A program made the translations under genes and the position numbers. This document shows positions 27,517 to 33,412 of a DNA stretch of 33,412 nt, piece after piece (the first letter of the stretch is position 1; the number at the start of each line of letters is the position of its first letter). Origin of the DNA: Arsenophonus sp046530935 (GTDB lineage Bacteria; Pseudomonadota; Gammaproteobacteria; Enterobacterales; Enterobacteriaceae); NCBI GenBank assembly GCA_046530935.1, contig JBHEQW010000055.1, positions 1 to 33,412 of the forward strand, written 5' to 3'. The notes under the pieces are model-generated. The model was not told the DNA's origin, made no database searches, and was given only the letters and a program-made list of their open reading frames with translations.

Positions 27517-29490
27517 TCACTGCCTTGGTTGTGGGAATAAGAGTTTGCGATTAGCATTATGATCTTGGTCACTAACGCATCCATTGCGATTCTATTTGTT
27601 CAATAATCCTAATTGCACAATTATAACTAATTGGGAATTATTGCTGAATATCTGATTATTGAGATACGTTATTTTTTTGTTACAAATTTAATTGCTTGAT
27701 CAAACAGTGGATCGAGCTTTTCGTCACCATTAAAACCATTGCAACCTTTACCTTCTTAATAACTATTAGTAATAGTATCTATATACTCTATAGCTTACCT
27801 TTGGCTTGTTAATTTTTAAGTAGATCATGTACTTCCTGATCGCTAACAAAAACAAAATGAAAATAAACTGGAATAAAGGAGTTACTCGCTGAGTAAAGCA
27901 TATCGGCTATCCCCAATAAAGATTCAGTACCGCATTGGATCAAGAATGCTGCTAGAATCTATTTTGATTGATACAACATAGTAAAAACAACCTGAGTGGA
28001 TATATTAGTCTTAATTAAACAAGTAATAATATTAACCGATGCTAATTCAATTGAGTTGCCAATATTAGATGAATGCAACCTGATTACGCTTTTTGTACAA
28101 AATGTGCAATTAACTATTCTATATTCTTGCTGCCGATCATTATTAGAACGACAAATTCATTAACCATAACAATAATATAAGGCTATTTCTTTAGTACCTG
28201 GTGCAGGATACTACTATCAATGCTATCACCTAGCTTGCAAAGTAGAACAGGAATCTGGCATCCTGTCTAGTCAAGTTTATGTAGATTCCGCAGCATTAAT
28301 TTTATTGCTATTATAGCCATACAAATTTCTTACACCATAATAAAGAAGAAATAAACTTATGGCAATAAGTATTCTCTATTTTTTTAATACGTCAACCTAG
28401 TGCATTAGCTTAATCTTTCATGTTGCTGATAATTCCTATAAGAAAATACTGAATTCCATCATAAATAGGAGAGTTTCAACATTTTGAAATCGATCATGAT
28501 AAACCGAATATCCTCAGGCTTGGCTTTATAGAAAATACTGATGATTATGGAGTTTGTCAAAACAGATTGACATGAACGAGTGTGTATTGTGGCACCAAGC
28601 AATAAATGTATGATTTTTCTAAATCAGTAATAACCGGTGACCTTCAATATCTTTACATAATACAATGATTAATTGTAAAGGGTTACATCGAAATTTATCA
28701 CATCAACTACTTAGTGTAGATAAATAGTCTGTCGGTTTTCTATTTGGCAATTTTAATCATTTGTAAGTTTTATAATGGATCACTTCAATAATATGTACGG
28801 CTTTTGCTGATAGATAATGAACGAGCTAAATCTATTGATAAGTTAGAAATACATACCAACATTTACTAAATGTGACAACTTTAACTCAAAGCTGGTAATA
28901 ATCGGCCACTTTGATAAAAAACAAATAATTTCTGCTTTTATACTAGATAATCACTTAAATGCATTTTAATTAAAGTGTATGCTCTGTTTCAGAGCAAATA
29001 TATCCAGAAGTTCATTTTTTTTTGCAGGTTTAGTTTGCCTATCAAGAGTATCTTATGTTTAATGATGGGATATGGGTGCATAGGGTTTTGGTAATAATTG
29101 ATTATTAAGTACAAGAAAAGAACGAAAATGACTTTACTGCTTTGGTTGGTAATCTTGGTGTTACGTTTTACTTTTTATCTTTAGTAGAAAAAATGGTATT
29201 TTCGCTGAAATCTTTTGTTAGTTATTCCTACAAAATACGACGTATATTTCTTTGCCTTCATCTAATGGTCATTTATGCGCAATATGTCGGTTGGCTTTTA
29301 ACTAATTTATTTAATTCTATCTCATTTTGAGATAATCAGATTTTTATAAAGATCAATATTTTTTGTTAGATGGTAAAATTGTTAATTATGTCAGTGTTAT
29401 AACGTTTATTTGTTAACGCAGAGATTATTCACATAATTTATCTTCATTGCAATCATCAATACAAAACTTAGCAAGATTTTTCTTCGTTAC
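27517..29490 (-). pseudogene. ftsK: ftsK C-terminal motor region, decayed
   Basis: Downstream half of ftsK in the same orientation as the open N-terminal part, with many stops and shifts. Recognisable pieces: PVITDLEKS near 28635, then GATIHTRSCQS where the Walker A GTTGSGKS should be. FYKAKPEDIRFIMIDFKML lies near 28535 (E. coli LYKAQPEDVRFIMIDPKML), LIQCGTESLLGIADML near 27930, GDEKLDPLFDQAIKFVTKK near 27710, and the gamma-domain end VSDQDHNANRKLLFPQ up to a stop at 27517. The ATPase and the KOPS-reading gamma domain cannot function. Between 28.7 and 29.49 kb, where the linker and alpha domain belong, almost nothing is readable. Confidence 0.9.
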
Positions 29491-30714
29491 TTAATTTTTA
29501 TAAGTGTTTTGGTTTATATCCAATTCCTGTTCTTTTTGCGTCATCAGACGATTACCATAAAGTTCACGTTGTGTTGGCAAACGAATAGGATTGGGACGTG
29601 GAAATTCTGGGCCAATTCCTTTTTTAATTTGTGATTTTACTGGCGTAAAAGTAGTATTTATATCAGCAGATTCCGCATATATTTTTGTTGCTGATGTTAT
29701 TAATGTTTCTCTTGGATTTTTGTTTTTCTCTTCATCGCTAACTTGAGTATTGGTAGTAGTATCTATGAGTTTATTTAGATTAACATTATCGTCCATTGGA
29801 ATATGTATATTTGAAGGTTTGCTAAAGATATCTTTAACATATTTGTTCTGAGTTGCAGTTTCTGACTTACTAGCAAAAGTAACTTCAATTTCATCAAGAA
29901 TCAAAGTTGGTATCTTATCCTCATGCAATTCATTATTTTTGCTATTATTTCTCAATCTCTCCTTCGCTAGCTGATTAATTGGAGAAGTTGAAAAAAGAAC
30001 ATCATCAGGATCGATGTAATCTACATTGTTGCCATTGTATAATTTATTTGGATGATATGAAAAATAATCTTCTGTCACCTGATGCTTGTTATTAAGACGA
30101 GTACGATTAGTGATTAGTGATATTGTTGCTAAAACTAGTGAGCCAATTTTTTCTGCAATCGTCAACCATGAGCATCCGGTAAATAAGGTAAAACTAATTG
30201 CCCATATGCAAAGTAATGCTAAGGTTGTTCCTAAAATATTAAAGAAATGCAAGATAGCTTTACTAAATACACTACCAATAATTCCGCCGGAGGAAAAATT
30301 AGGTAAATTATCAATATTAAGTGCCGCAAGAGAACACGATGTAACTATTAACGCTAGTCCACCGATTAGTTGTAATGAAATGACAAAAAAATCTAGACAA
30401 TTTTGCTTATCAATATTTTTATATATATTCCAACATCCTAACAACATAATTAATGGTATTGCATAGGCTAAAATGCCAAAAACAGAGAAAAGAATATCTG
30501 ATGACCAAGCACCAATACCTCCAGCTAAATTTTTAATCGGTTGATTCCATGTCGTCTGTAACCAGCTAGGATCGGAAGGATGAAAACTTATTAGAGATAC
30601 TATTAAAAACATTGCCAATACAGTAATTATAAGTAAAATAACTTCTGTCAGTATCTTGCTATTACTGATTTTTTTTAACTTAAAATTTTTGTCTTCTGTA
30701 TATTCCTGGCCCAA
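29491..30714 (-). CDS. ftsK: FtsK N-terminal domain, truncated division protein
   Basis: The open part of ftsK, about 407 residues from a TTG at 30714 (GGAG seven bases before; LGQEYTEDK aligns with E. coli MSQEYIEDK). The frame is open further up to an ATG at 30807, but those residues are unlike the family. Four membrane helices (roughly residues 20-45, 65-95, 105-130 and 155-185) make the FtsK N-terminal domain, which in E. coli is enough for cell division. A divergent linker with PDDVLFS follows, then GIGPEFPRPNPIRLPTQREL, and a stop about 25 codons later. The motor is decayed. This could be a retained short division protein, or a pseudogene whose first half has not yet broken. Confidence 0.8.
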   Translation of the reverse strand: MGQEYTEDKNFKLKKISNSKILTEVILLIITVLAMFLIVSLISFHPSDPSWLQTTWNQPIKNLAGGIGAWSSDILFSVFGILAYAIPLIMLLGCWNIYKNIDKQNCLDFFVISLQLIGGLALIVTSCSLAALNIDNLPNFSSGGIIGSVFSKAILHFFNILGTTLALLCIWAISFTLFTGCSWLTIAEKIGSLVLATISLITNRTRLNNKHQVTEDYFSYHPNKLYNGNNVDYIDPDDVLFSTSPINQLAKERLRNNSKNNELHEDKIPTLILDEIEVTFASKSETATQNKYVKDIFSKPSNIHIPMDDNVNLNKLIDTTTNTQVSDEEKNKNPRETLITSATKIYAESADINTTFTPVKSQIKKGIGPEFPRPNPIRLPTQRELYGNRLMTQKEQELDINQNTYKN

Positions 30715-30835
30715 AACTAACACTCCAGGTTTTTCCTGTTGATTGAAATAAAAATGCTGTGTAATACTCAGCGTTGAAACTATATGCATGCATATAGGAG
30801 TGTACATAACTTTTTCTAGTTTTGCATCTATTTGA

Positions 30836-31330
30836 TTAACGTGTTTTAATGACCAAACGATTACTCTGTTTTACCTCTTCCATTACTACATAAGTACGCG
30901 TGTCATTGATACCAGGAAGACGAAGTAAAGTTTCACCTAATAATTTACGATAAGCAGACATATCAGAAACCCGTGTTTTAAGTAAATAATCAAAATTCCC
31001 AGAAACTAAATGACATTCCTGAATTCCATCCAGTTTTTGCACAACGGCATTAAACTGTTCAAAAATATCTGCAGCAGTACGGTTCAAGGTAATCTCAACA
31101 AAAACCAATAAAGATGCATCGAGATAGTGTGGATTTAATAAAGCAGTATAACTTGAAATAAAACCTTGACCTTCTAACCTGCGCACACGTTCCAAACAAG
31201 GTGTTGGTGATAAACCTACTCTCTTAGAAAGCTCTACATTAGAAATACGACCATCTTTTTGTAATTCATTAAGTATGTTCCTGTCTATACGATCAAGATC
31301 TTTTCCTTGACGCTTTTTGTTATTAATCAT
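30836..31330 (-). CDS. lrp: Leucine-responsive regulatory protein Lrp
   Basis: Global transcription regulator of the Lrp/AsnC family; it forms octamers or hexadecamers and binds leucine. It has 164 residues, the E. coli length, nearly identical. Helix-turn-helix at about residues 30-55 (GRISNVELSKRVGLSPTPCL), the beta-strand dimerisation and RAM domain with LLVFVEITLNR, the effector-region residues in ECHLVSGNFDYLLKTR, and the C-terminal VMEEVKQSNRLVIKTR. AGAGAG precedes the ATG. It lies upstream of ftsK on the same strand as in E. coli. Keeping a full-length global regulator in a decaying genome is notable. Confidence 0.98.
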   Translation of the reverse strand: MINNKKRQGKDLDRIDRNILNELQKDGRISNVELSKRVGLSPTPCLERVRRLEGQGFISSYTALLNPHYLDASLLVFVEITLNRTAADIFEQFNAVVQKLDGIQECHLVSGNFDYLLKTRVSDMSAYRKLLGETLLRLPGINDTRTYVVMEEVKQSNRLVIKTR

Positions 31331-31940
31331 TTTGTTATCTCTCTTTTATCTATTTTTTATACCCATTATATTCCATATTTTCTTTTCTTGTGATTGAATT
31401 GAAAAAGATGCAATAAGGTTAAACTCCGGCTTGGCATTAGTATTTAGTAGTATAATTTATCTTGTAGAAAATTATCTGATTAGTTTTTAATTTAATAATG
31501 AAAGTGGGCTATTTATCTATTTGCTTAAAATGATGTTCAATTTCAATTAATCAAATAATGTAATTAATCCTATAAGATGTTTTCTCAAATACACAATCGA
31601 TTGTCAAAGATTATGAATAAAAATTAGAATATCATATTGAAATGAATGTATTATTAAATAATTATCAAATAAGACATAAGAAAAATTCTAAATTTAAAAC
31701 CTTATTTTATGAAAATAATCTTTTTTTTATGCTTTCTACTTTAATAAAATGTTAAATGGATGCCAATAAAAGTAACTATTTCTTATTTGTTTGTTCTCGT
31801 GTTATTTATGGTCAATAGTTAGTTGTATAGCCGTATTCATGCTAATATGGCTGTTTAGTGATATAGTTGATAGCAAAATATCATGATGGATCTAGAAGTT
31901 ATTAGCAAATTTGATCTGTGGCGAGTGGCTAAGTTCCAGT
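31331..31940. other. Gene-free stretch upstream of lrp
   Basis: About 600 very A+T-rich bases. It should contain the lrp promoter and leader on the minus strand. In E. coli the lrp upstream region is long and autoregulated. I cannot identify specific boxes and see no coding remnant before the edge of IS256 copy E. Confidence 0.5.
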
Positions 31941-31979
31941 CTGATGCTTCATGAATCTGTTCTCAATCTTTAAATTTGA

Positions 31980-32004
31980 TGTTTTTATCACTATGATAAA
32001 AACA
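31980..32004. repeat. Perfect hairpin inside the 3' end of IS256 copy E
   Basis: Eleven-base arms (31980-31990 and 31994-32004) around CTA. Copies A and B have weaker hairpins of unrelated sequence at the matching place, between the terminal motif and the end of the transposase gene. Confidence 0.7.
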
Positions 32005-32323
32005 GGTCAACATCTCTTTAGTAGATTCCGAGTTTTCTGAGCATACGAGAACAACTTAAATGCCTATTTAAAGGGTTGTTTTTCTCAAATCGGAGTTATT
32101 TGCACCTAGCTTCTTCCGTAGCTTCAGTGTCGCAGAAAAAAGCCGATTTAATCAGACTTATAGTTCTTGTTGACGGGCAGTGTGCTCTGACAACGAGAAA
32201 TTGTGAATGCAAGTAGTTATTCTCGATCTTTCTCTAGTTTCTTAATTACTGCATGATATTTTGCTGAAAACATTGCCAACAAAACATTAATGGCGTTATT
32301 AACTGCATAGGATCTCTCTGGTT

Positions 32324-32354
32324 AGCCAGAAAACCTCCACAGGAGGTTTGGCTT
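32324..32354. repeat. Hairpin with AACCTCC/GGAGGTT arms in IS256 copy E
   Basis: Arms AGCC(AGA)AAACCTCC and GGAGGTTTGGCT around ACA, with a three-base bulge on the left arm. On the + strand a TTAGCTTTT tail follows, weakly terminator-like. The matching part of copy A lacks it, so it arose or was inserted after the copies diverged. Confidence 0.5.
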
Positions 32355-33223
32355 AGCTTTTAGCTTGTATATATTTGTGGATGCTGGAGCCAACACATTA
32401 GCTGTTTTTGTGTTAAACAGTGTTGTGTGTGGTTGCGTGTATCATGAAAAATATCTTTGTCATTGTATTCCAAAAACCAAGTGCAGTACATATCCTACTA
32501 ACTTTGAGAGATATGCTTAAGCCACATGCGTTCAGGCTATTAAGAAGTTTTGCTCAGTTTGCTTTTAATTTTCGATGATTATCTTCGATCTAACGATCTT
32601 TCCTTTAGTTTATGGTCACTGATGTTAATACTGGCCTAGTAGGCAAAGGTGATCATTTTCCTGATAGAAGTATATATATGCTATTGCCAAAGAAACAAAC
32701 GTAGAACGCATCGATTATCGCTTAAATCATGCAGGCACCTATTCCAATATGCTTTTCAATCCATTGCTATTTCAGTCTTCTGATGCTCCTATTAAATAAA
32801 AGAAACCAGCTAGCTTTTACTGAAAGGCACCTCTAAAACTTTGTATAAATTACTAGTGAGATATGCCAGGTAGATGAAGGTGTACAAGCCATGGAGCAAC
32901 TTTTTGTGATTTTTCATGCTTAAGATAAGGCAGTATCAAGAAGTTGTTGAAAGCATATTCTGTTGTTTCTGCAATCCTCTGACATTATGAACTTTAATTT
33001 TAACATCGCTAAAATAACAGTCTTTATAGTTTGCTTTGCTAAATAACATTTATGAACAACGGCATGAGTGCCGATTGACAAGGCTAGACATCTCAGCAGG
33101 TCTTTGAGCTCAACATAAACAGCGATGGCTATTAGCTGCATGGCAGCATTACGTATGAGTTTATGCAAGTGGATCACAGATAATATCTAGTTTCGTAGAT
33201 ACCTGTGTGGTAGACATTTTCAT

Positions 33224-33412
33224 GGAAAACCATCTCCATGTTGTTAAAATTATCGAAGAAATTAATCAGCATATGGGTATGCACTACAATTCCTGAAATT
33301 CAATATACAATAAATTAGTATAATTCTAACATCATACATGAATGGCAAAAAATAAAGTGATTTAGTTATAAAATCTTTATATTAACATTTTGCATTAACT
33401 GAATAATGATTA
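33224..33412. other. Right edge of window, nothing recognised
   Basis: The first part resembles the leader of IS256 copy A. The rest is A+T-rich DNA without recognisable features. Confidence 0.4.

Larger units (their letters stand above)
31944..33223 (-). mobile_element. IS256-family transposase relic, copy E
   Basis: Decayed IS256-family transposase read leftward from an ATG at 33223 (MKMSTTQVSTKLD). LIAIAVYVELKDLLRCL lies near 33120, a shifted SDVKIKVHNV near 33000, IYTSIRKMITF near 32670, and GIQ...IFHDTR near 32450. The 3' end carries ATGCTTCATGAATCTGTTCT (31944-31963), matching copy A. A perfect hairpin at 31980-32004 and an imperfect G+C-richer one at 32324-32354 lie inside. Many stops and shifts. 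It borders the lrp side of the inverted five-gene block. Confidence 0.75.

Noticed and set aside
27462..27584. N-terminal extension of lolA
   Set aside because: The extra codons coincide with the old ftsK C-terminus (VSDQDHNANRKLLFPQ) in another frame and hide the normal LolA signal peptide.
29142..29330. Plus-strand open frame of 62 codons
   Set aside because: It lies in the region of decayed ftsK on the other strand, has no recognisable motif and no clear ribosome binding site.
1..33412. CRISPR array, group II intron, tRNA or rRNA genes
   Set aside because: I looked for regularly spaced short repeats, intron domain V sequence and tRNA arms and found none. The repeated sequences are diverged IS copies.

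Overview
The window looks like part of the chromosome of a host-restricted gammaproteobacterial symbiont in mid-stage genome decay. The intact genes (ispH, infA, cydC, cydD, trxB, serS, lolA, lrp) are close to their Escherichia coli counterparts. The DNA is strongly A+T rich, and well over half of the window is dead sequence in which old genes and insertion sequences (IS) can still be recognised by translated similarity. The FtsK start and the protein details fit Morganellaceae (Arsenophonus-like) better than E. coli itself, but the genus is an inference.

Layout from left to right: a frameshifted fkpB, intact ispH and a dapB relic (0-2.1 kb, + strand). Next come an IS1595-family relic, an IS256-family relic, and the last quarter of clpA (2.2-5.3 kb). 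A block in ancestral order follows, all on the minus strand: infA, aat (pseudogene), cydC, cydD, trxB (5.4-11.4 kb). From 11.9 to 23.9 kb lies a graveyard of mobile DNA around a pmbA pseudogene. It contains a decayed inverted duplication (IS1595 - orf1 - orf2 - IS91), three IS256 relics and one IS481 relic. The right-hand block is serS, rarA (pseudogene), lolA, ftsK (only the N-terminal membrane domain still open) and lrp (24.0-31.3 kb, minus strand), followed by another IS256 relic to about 33.2 kb.

In E. coli, lrp-ftsK-lolA-rarA-serS follows trxB on the opposite strand. Here the five-gene block is inverted, and it is flanked by two IS256 relics in opposite orientation (22.5-23.7 kb + and 31.9-33.2 kb -). 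Recombination between those two copies would explain the inversion.

Functionally, the window keeps core jobs: isoprenoid precursor synthesis (IspH), translation (IF1, SerRS), lipoprotein sorting (LolA), thiol redox and cytochrome bd assembly (TrxB, CydDC), the global regulator Lrp, and the division part of FtsK. It has lost both neighbouring N-end-rule components (Aat and ClpA), the RarA replication-fork ATPase, the FtsK DNA motor, DapB, FkpB and PmbA. No transposase in the window is intact. I found no tRNA, rRNA or CRISPR array.

The least explained items are two small overlapping decayed frames of unknown function, present in both arms of the inverted duplication; a 70-bp perfect palindrome after serS; and hairpins of unrelated sequence at nearly the same distance upstream of three IS1595 transposase starts.
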